Part shown: piece after piece, positions 45,980 to 58,440 of the stretch
Position numbering within the stretch: position 1 is the first letter of the stretch
Layout: each line of letters starts with the position of its first letter
Assembly (NCBI RefSeq): GCF_029867415.1
Contig: NC_081182.1
Coordinates: 47,517,317 to 47,581,316 of the forward strand
DNA length: 64,000 nucleotides
Reading direction: 5' to 3'
DNA from: Vicia villosa
Lineage: Eukaryota; Streptophyta; Magnoliopsida; Fabales; Fabaceae
Notes under the pieces: generated by a model
What the model saw: only the letters and a program-made list of their open reading frames with translations
Database searches by the model: none
What the model was told of the DNA's origin: nothing
Made by a program: the position numbers and the translations under genes

Positions 45980-46320
45980 ATGACATTTAAAAATAAGAAT
46001 TTTGTGTTTTAAATAAAAATAATTGATAATTAAAATAAAATAGATATTTTGTTGATAATGACCAATGAGAAAAATAGAAATTTTGACATTTAAAAATAAA
46101 TATTTTATATATAAAATAAAAATAATTGTTAATTAAAATAAAATAGATATTTTACTGATAGTGTTATGTGAAAAATAGAAATTTTGACACTTGAAAATAA
46201 GAATTATGTGTCCAAAATAAAGATAATTAATTAAAATAAAATAGGTATTTTGTTGATAGTAGCCTGTGAGAAAAATAAAAATTTTTAACATTTGAAAATA
46301 ATTTTGAAAAAAATTTAAAT
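45980..46320. repeat. About 103-bp tandem repeat, three copies and a part
   Basis: GACATTTAAAAATAAGAA recurs near 45980, 46083, 46186 and 46288, each followed by ATAATTGATAATTAAAATAA and TAGATATTTTGTTGATAGT. Confidence 0.8.
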
Positions 46321-46543
46321 TTTTTTGCTTATAGGTATTTTTATGTGTTTCTCTTTATTCTATTAAAAAAAGTTCTATTTATTTATTTATGCTTAGAAAA
46401 ATAAAATGGAAGAAGAAAATAGAGAGAGAAAATTAAAATGAAAAATGAAAAGTGGAGGAAAGAGAAATGTGAGTGAAATTTGAAAAAGTAATGGAGCCAC
46501 TTATGAGGTTCTTGTTGAATTAGAATGGAAATAATACATAATA

Positions 46544-46783
46544 CTCCCTCCGTTCCACAATGAGTGAACCATTTGGAATAAAATGATGTCCCAAAATGAA
46601 TGACCCATTTCAATTTTCAATACACTTTTTCCAATTTTACCTTCTAATTAATAAAAGTTTCATCATTTCCAATACATAATAAGGATAGTATAGGAAAAGT
46701 ATTATTCTCTCACTTACTTTTAATTACTTTTCTTAATTCGTGTGAAATGGTGTGTTGGGTCACTCATTGTGAGACGGAGGGAG
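46544..46783. mobile_element. Stowaway-like MITE
   Basis: 240 bp, ends CTCCCTCCGTTCCACAATGA and CATTGTGAGACGGAGGGAG, TA on both sides. Confidence 0.9.
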
Positions 46784-47095
46784 TATATGGCATTTGATAG
46801 TATCTTTATTTAATGGATATATAGATAGTTGATAAGGGAGAATGAACATGTGGCAAACAAGGATTGGACAACAATTGAATATGCTCTCAAAATTGCATAT
46901 ATAACAATCATATGTAACATTGACTAAGTCAACATTGCTTTTTCATTGACCAAATTAATGACTTCATCAAAGAAGTCAATTGTGTGACTTCACCATAGAA
47001 TTTTCCTATATAAAAACCAGCACATCTATCCATTTGTTTTCACTTGTTCTGTAAAAATGGAATTTTTTATTGTTCTACCATCTTTTTAGAAGTTA

Positions 47096-47452
47096 TTACC
47101 CAATATACCACACTTTTCAACACAATTCCCAATATACCATCTTTTCAAACGTTTTTTTTATTGTTATAGAACCTCCGCCAATTGAATGGGCGGAGGTGTG
47201 TAAAATATAAGAGGCTCCGCCCAATGCATTGGCGGAAGCATGTAAAGTTTGTTTTTTTTTTTTAAAGAAAATTGCACAGCTCCGCCCATTTATTGGGCGG
47301 ATGTTCTATAAAAAGTAAAGGCTCCGCCCATTCAAATGGCGGAGGTTCTATGCAGAACATTTTTTTGTTTGAAATGATGGTATATTAGGAAATAGGAATG
47401 AAATTGATGGTATATTGGGATTTATTTTCTATAAACATGGTATGTTGGTAAA
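47096..47452. mobile_element. Inverted-repeat element with four GC hairpins
   Basis: The ends TTACCCAATATACCA and TGGTATGTTGGTAA are inverted, and similarity extends inward about 60 bp to CCCAATATACCATC. The centre has four palindromes built on CTCCGCC...GGCGGAG at 47172-47196, 47215-47238, 47280-47301 and 47322-47344. A MULE- or other TIR-type non-autonomous element is likely; no clean target duplication was found. Confidence 0.65.
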
Positions 47453-47691
47453 AGATTCGTAAAAATGAACTAGGATTCTCTCTATTTTTCTCTCTCTTAA
47501 TTTTCTGTCTTACTATAGTTTTATGTGTAAATGACACATATATCTAAGACATATAACATATATTTAATCAATTTAATTTTATACACATAACTTATAGTAA
47601 TATAATTTTCTATTTCTTTTAAGAAATGAAAGGATCCATACCTAGTAAAAATAGAAAAAATTGGTGGAAAGAGGTGTGTGCCATGTGCTTT

Positions 47692-47720
47692 CTTCTTCTT
47701 CTTCTTCCTCTTCTTCTTCA
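47692..47720. repeat. (CTT)n microsatellite
   Basis: About nine CTT units with one interruption. Confidence 0.9.
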
Positions 47721-49612
47721 ACATATGTACATTTAAGCTTCATCAAAACAACACAACAAGTGATAATTTCTTCAAGTATTTTTTCAACTAATAATTTGTA
47801 AGTGCTTCCGTGAATCAACACAATGACACTGTATAACTTCCAGCACGCATGCATTATCAATTATAGTTCACATCTCAAATTCATCTCAAGAATCATACAT
47901 AAACCCAAATCACCTGTCATCTATCAACAAACTATATTTTCCATGGATTTTCTTGGGGCAAAACAAATAAAACCACATCATTTAAAGCTTTCAGCACTTA
48001 CATCATTTTTTTTAAACTCACATTAGCTACAACAATTAGCATTCACAAGTCTATAATATCATCTTCGCACCACCATTATTTACCAACAAAATGTCATCAA
48101 GCCACAAGCAAAATTTAGCTTCAATTCAACAATCATTTGTTCATCAAGAATTGCAACAACACTTGAATTCAAAAGTTTTCCACATTTTTAAAACTTAACA
48201 GCACGCCAATACTGTCACCAATTTACGTTGAAGCTTTTACTCAAACATATAGTGTGCCTAATTTTTTACATAATTTCTCATGAACATAACACAACAACAA
48301 GCCAATTATCCACGTCCACAAACAAGAAAAACTAATAGACTTTCAGCAACTACACACTTCGAGTCAACAAATCATCATTTTCAGTTTGTCTCAATTAATA
48401 ATCAACATCAATTTGCATCCAATTTTCACAATCAATGTCATACTTCACAAATAACTAACAAAACTATGAGTAAGAGATGTTACCTAAGTGAAAATTTGAA
48501 GTAAAATGATGATGAATAGCAATGATGAACGAAAGAGGAGTGAGGGCTCGATCAACGCGAAGATGGATGGCGGACGTCTGCGTGGCTCCGGTGCGCGAGT
48601 GAATGGCTGACAGCGTCGTGCAATGTCCGAAAAGGAGAAGAGGATGATCTTGGATTGATTTGGAAGTTTAGTGTTTATGTGTTCTTGAAATTGTTCATTG
48701 TTCTTGATGAAATTCAAAGCAGATATGAGTTTTTATTTTGGGAGAATTGAGAGAGAATGAGAGAAAGTGTTTTTGATATTTTTTGGAGAATTGAAATTAT
48801 ATGTTTTGTGCCTATTTTCTTATGTGCATTGTCGCTTCCCTATTCGAATTTTGACTCGCTTTCGTCGTATTCTCATTTTCTACTCTGTTATTCATTTTCG
48901 GTACAATAACACAACTCCGATTACGGTTTCTTGTTATCTCTAACGTGTGTGCTAGTATACAAGGCATCCCAAAGGCTCCCTCCGATCGACTCTTACTCTG
49001 TCATGTTCTGCTTTATTTGTGAGACACGGTGTCATTGTTCGCGTTCTCATTCAGGAGACACGCTTTTTGCTTTATATATGTATTGTTTGGATTTTGTGTC
49101 CCCTTGCAGGTGTATAGCACACTTGTGCTCGACGCACATGTCGGTGTTTGATTTATTTTCACCACGCCGACCTTTGTTGGCTTATGCGGTTAATCGAGGT
49201 GCTGACTGTTTGTTGTTGATTATGCTAGCTCGCTCGCGGGATCTCTGGTTTTCTTATACATTGTGCAGTAATTTATGGATCATAATTCGTTTGGTATTGA
49301 TCTCGTTTCATTTGACCTTTTCCCGCATTTTATTTCTTTCATTCATCCTTTAACATGAGAAGTAGGACTTAGGCATGCATCACATCTGGAAATCCTTTGA
49401 GGCGTGTGCCGGAGGTTTTGTTTTTGTCGGTATGTTTACGTTTGTGCTTGCAAGAAGACCTAATAAAGGCCATTGTAAGTCCTCAAGAAGGCAAACAGAA
49501 AGGGTTAGCAATCAACCACCGCAACTTTCAGTCCTCAGGTCGTCCCTATACTCACTCTTTGCAAGTTCAGAGCTTTGGACAAGTCCCAAGATTGTCGAGT
49601 CGAAGGCCTAAT
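47721..49612. other. Unassigned region left of the chromovirus LTR
   Basis: From about 48830 the base composition rises and ORFs of 70-140 codons appear (48931-49353 and 49375-49645), without recognisable domains. A TATATATG lies near 49075. It may be the left part of an Ogre-type LTR split by the chromovirus insertion, because an LTR 3' end resumes at 52133, but no homology could be confirmed by eye. Confidence 0.35.
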
Positions 49613-50421
49613 TGTAACACCATTCTAAACCCCGCGGAAAAATAAAATTCTGAGTACATGAAAACAAGGGCATCACAAATTCAATAATTAATAAAACAAT
49701 CATACGTCTATGTCATGCATTCACTGAGGGAAATCCATCATAAAATTATAACATCTCATGTTAACACAGCGGAAATTAAATCACACAGATAAGTTCAACA
49801 TCTTTAAAACTTTATCCTTCAAACATCAAAATAACAATTAGAGTTATAAAACATAAACTCAAAACTCACGTCCCTAGTGTTACAATATCAGAGCATGACA
49901 CCTGACGCTAAGCTAAACGCACTAACTCATGAGCTAATCCTCACCAAGTCGAAAAGCGGATATCCTCAATCTGAAAATGACAACATGTAAGGGTGAGTCT
50001 CATCACAATTAATAAATATTATTGCATTACAAACAACAATATATCATAGTTATATTATTCACCCAATCGTTTCATCATCACACAATCAGAACACCATCAA
50101 ACCATAACATAAAATACATTTATCCAGGTCATGAAAAGTCACGCATATGTATGAACTGACACTATGCATATGATACCAACATCATCAATGGGAATAACCC
50201 ACCTACCGATCTATCATCATCAAGAAACGGCCCTACCAGCACAATTCCACACAATGGGAATTATGCCCTTCACTGATCCAACACATCATCATGGATACAG
50301 ACCTCAACAAGTGATTATGAATGAATGCAAACATACATAAAACATACTTATACCATCATCAATCTATGAGTAACATCATCTCATACTCAAGCCATCATCA
50401 TCATCATCGTCATCAAAGCAT

Positions 50422-50423
<2 letters not shown>

Positions 50424-50487
<64 letters not shown>
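50424..50487. repeat. (TA)n microsatellite
   Basis: About 32 TA units inside the chromovirus LTR. Confidence 0.95.
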
Positions 50488-50490
<3 letters not shown>

Positions 50491-50649
50491 CATCATTCAA
50501 TTAAATCATAACATCAATCAATAATACAGATTATCTCATCAAGTTCATCATGATCAAAACGACACTCAAAACAGGCCAATATTTTAAAAGTTACGCATCA
50601 TCAAACTTTCAAAAATTACAAACAGCAAAATTCTGCATTTCACGCTGGC

Positions 50650-50880
50650 TATACGTGTACCAACAGAGCCAGATTTCCACACAAACACACATCATACGCG
50701 TATGAACAGGAGCTGATTTCTTCTCAAAACACAGCATACGCGTACCACAAGGTCATACGCGTATCAGCTCTTCATCATACGCGTACCATACGCGTATCAA
50801 CAGAAGGGCGTATTTTGGTGCGTAACGGGGCGCGTACCACCCCCTCATACGTGTACCATACGCGTATCGTACGCAAATGG
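50650..50880. repeat. Cluster of ATACGCGTAT palindromes
   Basis: About nine copies of TACGCGTA or one-base variants (near 50651, 50694, 50733, 50754, 50776, 50785, 50830, 50848, 50859), often preceded by CAT or TC. They are not at a constant spacing. Confidence 0.8.
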
Positions 50881-51529
50881 ATAGAAGTCCCAAAAACCTG
50901 CAACTTACCCAGTTCGTCTTCCTCGCGATTTCACTGTTACAGTCTGCGATTTGGATTCTAAAACAGAAATTCTGCACTCTTAAACACATAGGATTCATCT
51001 ATCATCAATAGTTTATTACCCTATATCGATTCACTCATTAGAAACCTAATTCTACTCAATTAATTAGGAATTCACAATCATAGATTCAATCCATAGATGA
51101 ACACAACAACACAATCACAATACAAAACCATTGATCTAAACAATACCCCTAATCAACATCATCACCTTTAATACGATAAGAGATATTAATCGGAGAGTCC
51201 CCCTTACCTTAGCCAAGAATTCTTGATTGTTCTCTCCCTCTACTGTTCCTCTTTCACGTTCTTCGTGTTCCAAAACCTACAGTTCTTTCACGTTCTATCC
51301 CTTTCCCAACTTCCTTCTTGTTGTAGGAAAAATAATATTATAATTATTAAAAGGCTTTATTAACTCACACCCCTTTTCTTGCTAACATCATCCATTGGCC
51401 CAATGCCTTAACCTTTTATTTTCTAATTTCATTTTCCATAATTCAATGTAATTCTAATATTAATTCAATTTCCAAATTAAATTAAGATTAAAATATACGG
51501 GTGTTACAACTCTCCCCCACTAAAAGAGT

Positions 51530-52126
51530 TTTCGTCCTCGAAAACATACCTCAAGTAAAGAGTTCCGGATATGAGTCTTTCATCTGGCTCTCTAGCTCCT
51601 AGGTAACATTTCCGTAAGCCGGTCCTCCCCAAGCTACTCTAACCAAAGCTATCTCTTTGCCGCGTAATTGATTCAACTTTCGATCTTCAATCCTCACAGG
51701 TAAAGCCTCAACCGTCAAGTTGTCTTTCACTTGTACATCATCCACTTGGATCACATGGGACGGATCCGCAATGTATTTCCTCAACTAAGACACATGAAAT
51801 ACATCATGAAAATTTGCAAGGATCGACGGCAAAGCGATACAATAGGCCACTTCTCCTACTCTTTCAGAAATTTGGAACGGACCAATGAAACATGGTGTCA
51901 ACTTATTTGACTTCAACGCCCGACCAATACCTGTCATAGGAGTAACTCTCATAAACACATGATCTCCTTCTTGAAACTCAAGTGTTTTCCTCCGCTTGTC
52001 GTGATAACTCTTCTGGCGACTTTGAGAAGCTTTCAGCTTCTCCTGAATCATCTTAATCTTTTCCGTAGTTTGTTGTACAATCTTTGGCCCGATCACAGCA
52101 CTCTCACCAGATTCGTACCAACACAA
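51530..52126 (-). pseudogene. Chromovirus integrase C-terminus and chromodomain-like tail
   Basis: Minus translation at 52126-51785 reads QSRQKSYHDKRRK, FQEGDHVFMRVTPMTG, FIGPFQISERVGEVAYCIAL and FHDVFHVS, the integrase C-terminal (GPY/F) region. After a stop it continues LRKYIADPSHV...RKLNQLRGKEIALVRVAWGG and, after another stop, ELESQMKDSYPELF, the chromodomain-like end of Tekay/Del elements. Two in-frame stops (51784 and near 51599) break the frame. Confidence 0.87.
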
Positions 52127-52132
52127 CAGTGT

Positions 52133-52997
52133 GCAATCGGACCCCCAGGTTTCTTAGCTCACGTTGACCGACGTTGATGCTCGGTGTACGCACACACCGA
52201 TTTGCCTCTGCTCCTCTTTTCCCCGATAATATAATGTCGTGGTTAAAGACTCACATCTCCTTGGTCTAATGCTTGGTATACTCGGGTGATACACTCCCTT
52301 TGGCTATGGCGGGACCATTTTTCTACTACAAGACCCGCGCCTGTAGGTGTGTGTGCATGAGCCGAGCTCGTTTGTTTGATATTATTGTTTGTTTTTGTTT
52401 GTTTTTGCTTTTCCTCTATAGGTCGCTAGTTTAGCTTAGTCTTGCACCCTTTGTATGAAAACATAAGTAGCAAGCTTTCTCCCCTTAACTTAGGCTTTCC
52501 TCGTGCATTTATTAAAACACAAACCACACTCTTTGATTTTCTTTTCTTAAGAGCTCGTTATTTTCGCTCTATTCCCAGCATAAGACTCCAAAGGTCAAGC
52601 AGTGGAGTGTGAATGTAACGTGTTTACCTAAAAAACACAAAACAAACAGAAATTAGTTAGCCGAGCTACGGTTACCTCTGATTCCTCAAAAAGTATACGT
52701 AGGCAGCAGGGTAGGGCCCGTGCGAGTACAACTCTTTCTTTTCCCTACGTTTGGCATGCATTTTAGTTCAAATTAGGCGTATATTTGTTACACACCCATA
52801 AAGTAGACCATAAGCATGGATCCTATCGAGTACAATGGACGCGAGGGGTGCTAGTACCTTTCTCTCACATAACCGACTCCCTTACCCTCTTCTCTAGTCG
52901 CGAGACCATTGTTTTGTTTTTTGTGGTTTGCTTTCGTTCCCTTCCATTTAGGATAAATATGTTAGTGGCGACTCTGTTGATTTTCACGGTAGCGACA
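52133..52997 (+). repeat. Ogre-type (Tat) LTR 3' part, older copy
   Basis: Contains GTATACGTAGGCAGCAGGG near 52695, a GAGGGGTGC...ACCTTTCTCTCACAT stem near 52842-52870, GTGGCGACTCT near 52963, and ends at CGACA followed by the Ogre primer site. All of these recur in the young Ogre-type LTR at 59200-59408. Confidence 0.72.
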
Positions 52998-52999
52998 AC

Positions 53000-53017
53000 T
53001 GGCGACTCCACTGGGGA
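53000..53017 (+). promoter_or_regulatory. Ogre-type primer-binding site (tRNA-Arg type), older element
   Basis: TGGCGACTCCACTGGGGA lies two bases after the LTR end. The same site with two changes is at 59413-59430. Confidence 0.72.
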
Positions 53018-53470
53018 TTATGCATCGAACACACAGTCATGCGAGAAATGCATTAAAACATTGTCAAATACGCATAAATGTGTGCATCCTATATCAGGTA
53101 CCCAGAAATGCGCATATTTTTTGTCTATACAGAAATGCGAATAACCTTTATCTCCTCGCCTTTAGGGTCCTGTTGAGAGGTAGACAAAAAATAGTGCAAT
53201 AGGAGAAAAACAATATACAAGTATTTTCGTTCATAATGAAGTAAATTTTTTACAGTGACATAATAGAATAACTAGGTAAGTAAACCTTCAATAATAACAA
53301 CGCTTTAGCTTGCCCCAGAGGTTATAGCCATATCTATTGGGGTCGAGTGTTTGGTCGGACAAAGGTGAAGTTCCTTGAGATGCTCGTCCCCTGAATCATT
53401 TTTCTAAATTAAAATCAACCAACCTACAAAATTTTTTAGACGAACTACAGTGCTCTGATTTTCTTATTGC
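53018..53470. other. Leader fragment of the older Ogre-type element and unassigned DNA
   Basis: Short repeats such as CGCATAAATGTG and AGAAATGCG near 53035-53140. No gag coding is preserved. Confidence 0.4.
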
Positions 53471-53790
53471 ACTATAAGAATACGTAGGCACATGGTTTCA
53501 AAACCCTGGCGAGCTCAATAATAAAAATAAAACATCTCCCCCATTTTTCTTTGTAAATAAATAAATAAACAAACATGCAAACATTCCCTTAGAAAACAAA
53601 CTTAAACCTAGCCTAATAAAAGGTTCCCATTGAGTTCAACGGATGTGAGGGGTGCGTAACACCTTCCCCTTGCATAACCGACTCCCGAATCCTAAACTGG
53701 TTCGATGACCATGTTTTGTCCTCTTTAAGGGTTTTATCGATGTTTCCCTTCAAATAAAAAACTTCAGTGGTGACTCTGTTATATTTCGAG
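53471..53790 (+). repeat. Ogre-type LTR 3'-end fragment, third copy
   Basis: AATACGTAGGCACATGG near 53479, hairpin arms ATGTGAGGGG and CCCCTTGCAT (53643-53675) and GTGGTGACTCTG near 53768 match the order of motifs in the other two LTR ends. It stops before a primer site. Confidence 0.65.
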
Positions 53791-54899
53791 TGTGCGATGC
53801 ACTCGGGTATTTTTCTTGATGCGGCACAAGGTATGGTCGAGGCTTGTTTTACCGAGGGGCCAATATATTGGTCAAAAAGTACATATGTGAATGTTACACC
53901 TGTAAGGGAGGTGGTACTTAGAGGCCTTAGTAGGTATATTACGTTGTATGGTAGTTAGGACTTATCCACGACGGAGAGAAACCTTGTACGGTGGTTTTTT
54001 ATGGTGGTTAAAGGACATGCTCACGTGAGGTGAAAGGCTTTGTGCATACGTTGAGTTATGATCTGTATCATTTAAAATGTGTCCTTCTCCCTTTGGGGAA
54101 TATGTCTTTTATTAAGTCTTTTTAGGCCTAGGGTTTAGGAAACCCATTGGGCGATAACCACTCCCTTATGACTAGGGGAGATTTTTGACCCCTTACTCTC
54201 AAGGGAATCGTGGTGGACTTCTCCTCTGACTAACATTAAATAACCGTATTATACACACCATTAGTCCCAAGGGCGAGTCCCCCTCCCCCATGTTTTGTGA
54301 AGATGTTGCCTAGGCGATACCACTCTTAATAGAAAACACTTGTGCCTCCTTTTTTTAGGACTCTCACAAATATAACAATACAACTAGGTTGTAATTTCTA
54401 ATCGATTAAAGAGCAACCAAACCCATGGATTGTTGTTTTTTTGAGCTAAACTTTCCCTATATAAATGAGTGATATGATCACTTCTTAAGCACGAATTTTA
54501 TGAACTATCTCTTCTCATAACTCACTCATTCACATCCTAAAAATAGGTTTATTTACTACGCATTATCTTAGTGTTAAGAGAGTTAAAAGCTTACTTTGAG
54601 ATTTGTATAATTTTTTGTTGTGCTTAATTTGTTTATTGAAGATCTTAATTCTTGTATGCATTTTTAATTGATTTCAAGGTTGCAAGTTAAACTTGTAAAA
54701 TCTTGGTGTAAAGAAGGTTGCTGAATTGAACCTGTGTAAAAGCTCTAGTTGTTGATAGTGGAAATCGTAAGATGAAACTCTTCGGGATTGAAGTAGGTTG
54801 CGTGGTTCAAGATTGAATTAGTATAATCTCTAGTATGATCTCTTTGACTTTATCTTTTTTGCTTTATGTCTTTTATTTTTCTTTATCCTCTTGTGTTTG
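53791..54899. other. Unassigned, with possible copia LTR
   Basis: No ORF of note. 54370-54900 has the look of a copia LTR/leader (TATATAAATGAG near 54461, TTGTATAATTTTTTG), leading into a copia gag. Boundaries not resolved. Confidence 0.4.
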
Positions 54900-54914
54900 A
54901 AGTCACTTGTTCTA

Positions 54915-55668
54915 AGAGTGGCATTAGAGTCTAACTCTTATTATAAGACTAATCGACTCAAAAGGTATGGCTTCAAACGGTTCAATAAGAAAATCCTCAC
55001 CTTTAATGAAGATAAACATGCTTATTGAAATAAGAAGATAAAAAAATTTATAGAGTGCATAGATAATGTTATTTAGGTCGTTGTAAAAATGGGTTCATTT
55101 GTTATCACAAATCTAGTTGGTGGTGTTGTGGAAAACAAAAATAAATAAATTTGGACCAAAGAGGATAAGGAAAATGTGTATTACACTTTAAAACCAAAAA
55201 CTATCATCTTTATTGCTTTAGACATGAATGAGTTTTTCTGTGTTTCACCTTGTAATTGTGCAAAAGAAATGTGGGACACTTTCAAAATACTCATGAAGTT
55301 ACGACCAATATAAAAAAAAGGCTAAAATAAACACATTAACCCATGAGTATGAATTGTTTAGTATGAAATATGAGGAAAATATTTAGAACATGGAAAATGG
55401 TTTATTCTTCTTGTTAAATCACTTTAGAACTCTAGTAAAAACCTTTCTAAATGAAAATTTTATAAACAAATTTCTTAGATGACTAAACCACAATTGACAA
55501 CATAAAGTCATTGCGATTTATGAATCTAAAGATTTATCTCAATGAATTTGTCTACCTTGTTTGGAAAATTACAAGAACATGAAATTGAAGTAAAAAAAAG
55601 GCTGTCTGAGAATGAAGAATGTGATGAGAAAAAGAAAAGACTTGCATTAAAAGCTACAGATGTCAAAG
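54915..55668 (+). pseudogene. Copia gag fragment, cut by the Ogre insertion
   Basis: A degenerate primer site (GAGTGGCATTAGAGTC near 54916) is followed by MASNGSIRKSS at 54967 and a broken gag. The last open part (55542-55668) reads MNLSTLFGKLQEHEIEVKK and LALKATDVK, a common copia (UBN2) gag segment. The sequence switches to the Ogre LTR exactly after this, so the Ogre element inserted into gag. Confidence 0.72.
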
Positions 55669-57999
55669 TGTCATACCCCAAAATTTGCCCACATTATTTC
55701 TCTTATTCAAGCTTCAAGTCCATAGGCAAAAGCTCATAAACACACTCTCCTATACAAAAGCTCTGAACTAGGGTTTGATTAATTCAATGGAAAATCATTG
55801 AATCAATGGCTCAAGGTGGTTCCATAGGGTCACCAACATCCCAAAGTATCTCCATATAAAGTTTCAAGTCAAACAGAGCAAATTTAGTCCCTCAAATCCT
55901 GATTAGGTCAACAGTCAACTCTCAAGGGCAAAACAGTCATTTCAAGTCAATATACAAGATATTTGGTCAACAACATCCTCATAACCCTAAAATCATCATT
56001 TGATCAAGGGTTGATCATGATGATGCAAGGAAAGATCAGAAAAGTCAAAAGTCAAAAGTTACTATTTTGGGCATGAACTGAAAAAGTCAACCAAACTTTG
56101 AAAATTCACCAAATATTCATACTTCATCAGAAAAATTCCCACCAAAGCTCGTTTTGAAGGGAATTCATTCCTCTATCCAATGGCCCAAGAATCAGAGCTC
56201 ATAGGTCAATGGTTTAAGAGATATGGCTTCATACATTATAGGTCCTTTTCAAAAGTCAACAGAGAGACACTTTTTTTAAAAGGACATAAAATGAGAATGG
56301 AAAATGATTTTGATATGGGACCAAAGACATTGGTTAGGGGACTCTCCAAGGTTTCTAAAATGTCTTAGAACACTTCCATACCTCAAAAATTGAGGGAGAT
56401 AGGCCTTGTCAAAGTTAGATAATTTTGGAGGGAAAAATGTGAAGGAACTTGAAAATGGGCCTAAGCTTTTGAGATCCAAACTTGTTTCTTATGACATTGA
56501 GAGCCCATAAATAAATTTCCACGAATTTACTTGAATTATGTGATTTATTATGAATTTTTATTCATATTAAAAGGAATTTAAAATCAAAATAAATCATATA
56601 ATTGCAAAAATTTGATTTGATTCTATTATTAACCACTTCCAATCACCAATTAATTCATATATTCAGTAAAAATTCGTGCAAAAAGAGATTGATTCAATAG
56701 AGATTGAAATTGAGCCAAAATTGGAAAGGAAGGGAAGAAAATTTCAATCAAATTTCCAAGGTTGCAAATATTAGATTCAAATGGATTCTCTCCATATTTG
56801 TTAACCTATTTCATTCACCTATAAGTAGTAAACAAATCCAGAACCCTAGGGCACGAGGTCTGCAGCCAAAGAAAGTGAAATCGAGCTCAAGAATTCACAA
56901 AAATCTCAAACAACAAATCTCAATTGCGAACCAATTCAAGGCCTCTAATCAATCTCAACTCATTCCTGGATCATCACTGAGTGCATCCCAATCGTTTTCG
57001 GGCATTGAAACATCAAGAACAAGCATTGTGAGTCTCTTTTTGGCCGAATCGTATTTTACTTCGATTACATGATTTCACGCATCCATTCTCAAATATAATT
57101 GCATATTTATGTTTAGCATGATTTGTTTATCGTTTCTGGATGATTGGAGGCATTATCATGTCGTTATGAGTATGATACCATATTAGGGCATAAAGCTCCA
57201 ATTTGGGGTTTTTGCATATAAGCAAAATCAAGTTTAAACAGGTCCATGACTGAATTCGCGAGGCTTTAACGGTTCGATTCATGTATGTGCGAAATATTTT
57301 GGTGTGGTTTTGGTCCTGTTCGCTATTTTTCGCAGGTGTAAAAGATATTACTTTTTATAGCGTGGGCAAGAAAAGCGCTGTAATAGCGCATCTGCAGAAA
57401 CTCATTGAAGAAGACGACGACGTGTCATCGTTTGATTGGCTGGTTCAAATATCTTTTGGCGCGCGCTCCAGTTGGGTTCAGACGAATCCTGTGCGTTAAG
57501 AAACACGCACTAGCGTATGCCCTCACCTTCCAGGCCATCTGATCATCAGCTTAGTGTATCCGACGCTCCTGAAGCTGCGACCATACCATGATCTTCTACG
57601 CCCGCGCCACACTGAATCACAAGCTAAGTATTTTGCAAATTTTTTTATTTTTAATTATACAGCCTTTTGTTTTTATTTTTATATATTTACCCTTTGTTTT
57701 TTTAATAAAAGTTATTCTTAATATATAAAAACTATATAAAAATTATATAATATTTTTTACATGTTTATTTTATTATTTAATCTATTTATTTATTTTTTTA
57801 ATTAATAAATTCATATATACTTGTTGCCTTTTTATATTTATTTAAATGACTTTATTTATTTATTTTAATTTACCTTTAAATCTTTAGAAAATCATAATTG
57901 TTTTATTTAAACTCCGAAAAAATTCCAAAAAATATTTTCGTATTCGTTTTAATTTTCTGAGACCAATAATTAATTAAATCATCTATTTTCTCTTATTTA

Positions 58000-58440
58000 A
58001 TTTCGTACCCTAATCAGGGTTCACGGAGATCATGCCCTACACTGAATGTTTTCTTTTCTGTGCTTTTTTCAGGGTTAGCAACATGATTTCTCCCGATCAC
58101 GCGTCTTCAGAAAACCCGAAGTTAAGTAATTTTATTTAGTTTAATTTAAATTATATTTGATTTATCTTTTAAATTAGGGTTTGTGTCGCTTTCATTTTTT
58201 TTCTGCTTTGTCTCTTTTCAGGGTTAACCTTAAAGGCGTCCTATCAACCATATCAGATCAAATCCGAGCTAAGTACCCTTACCTATTTAATTATTTTTTA
58301 TATATCTTTATTTATTCTTTATTTTAGGGTCAATCACGTTCGCCTTTGAATTAGTCATACACTCACCCTATTTTGTTTGCCTTTTCCAGGGTTTGTCAAA
58401 TTGCCAAAGCCACGAGTTTGGTCACCCTAAACCCTAACCT
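58000..58440 (+). repeat. Degenerate tandem segments in the Ogre LTR
   Basis: Three to four imperfect units of about 100-140 bp, each with a RCTAAGTA...TTTAATT part and a TTTTYAGGGTT part (near 57623/58070, 58121/58220, 58269/58325, 58388). They look like repeated donor/acceptor-like pairs. Confidence 0.55.

Larger units (their letters stand above)
49613..51508 (-). repeat. 3' LTR of a Tekay/Del-like chromovirus
   Basis: Begins TGTAACACCATTC and ends ACGGGTGTTACA, 1896 bp, with TGTAACACC/GGTGTTACA terminal inverted repeats. On its right, minus-strand AGTGGGGGAGAGT is a purine tract directly at the LTR start, so this is the 3' LTR of a minus-strand element. Long LTRs are typical of the Tekay/Del clade. 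It contains a (TA)n tract and an ACGCGT cluster. Confidence 0.87.
49613..52130 (-). mobile_element. Truncated Tekay/Del-like Ty3/gypsy chromovirus
   Basis: The 3' LTR plus the last part of pol. The 5' LTR, gag, protease, RT, RNase H and most of integrase are missing beyond about 52130, where sequence switches to Ogre-type LTR. The truncation is internal to the coding region, so it probably arose by deletion after insertion. Confidence 0.82.

Noticed and set aside
48931..49645. ORFs of 140, 78 and 82 codons
   Set aside because: No recognisable domain, overlapping frames, and a likely LTR context.
56180..57072. Two ORFs (62 and 122 codons) possibly encoding proteins
   Set aside because: The same ORFs recur at 62953-63845 in the other LTR; they are LTR sequence without known domains.
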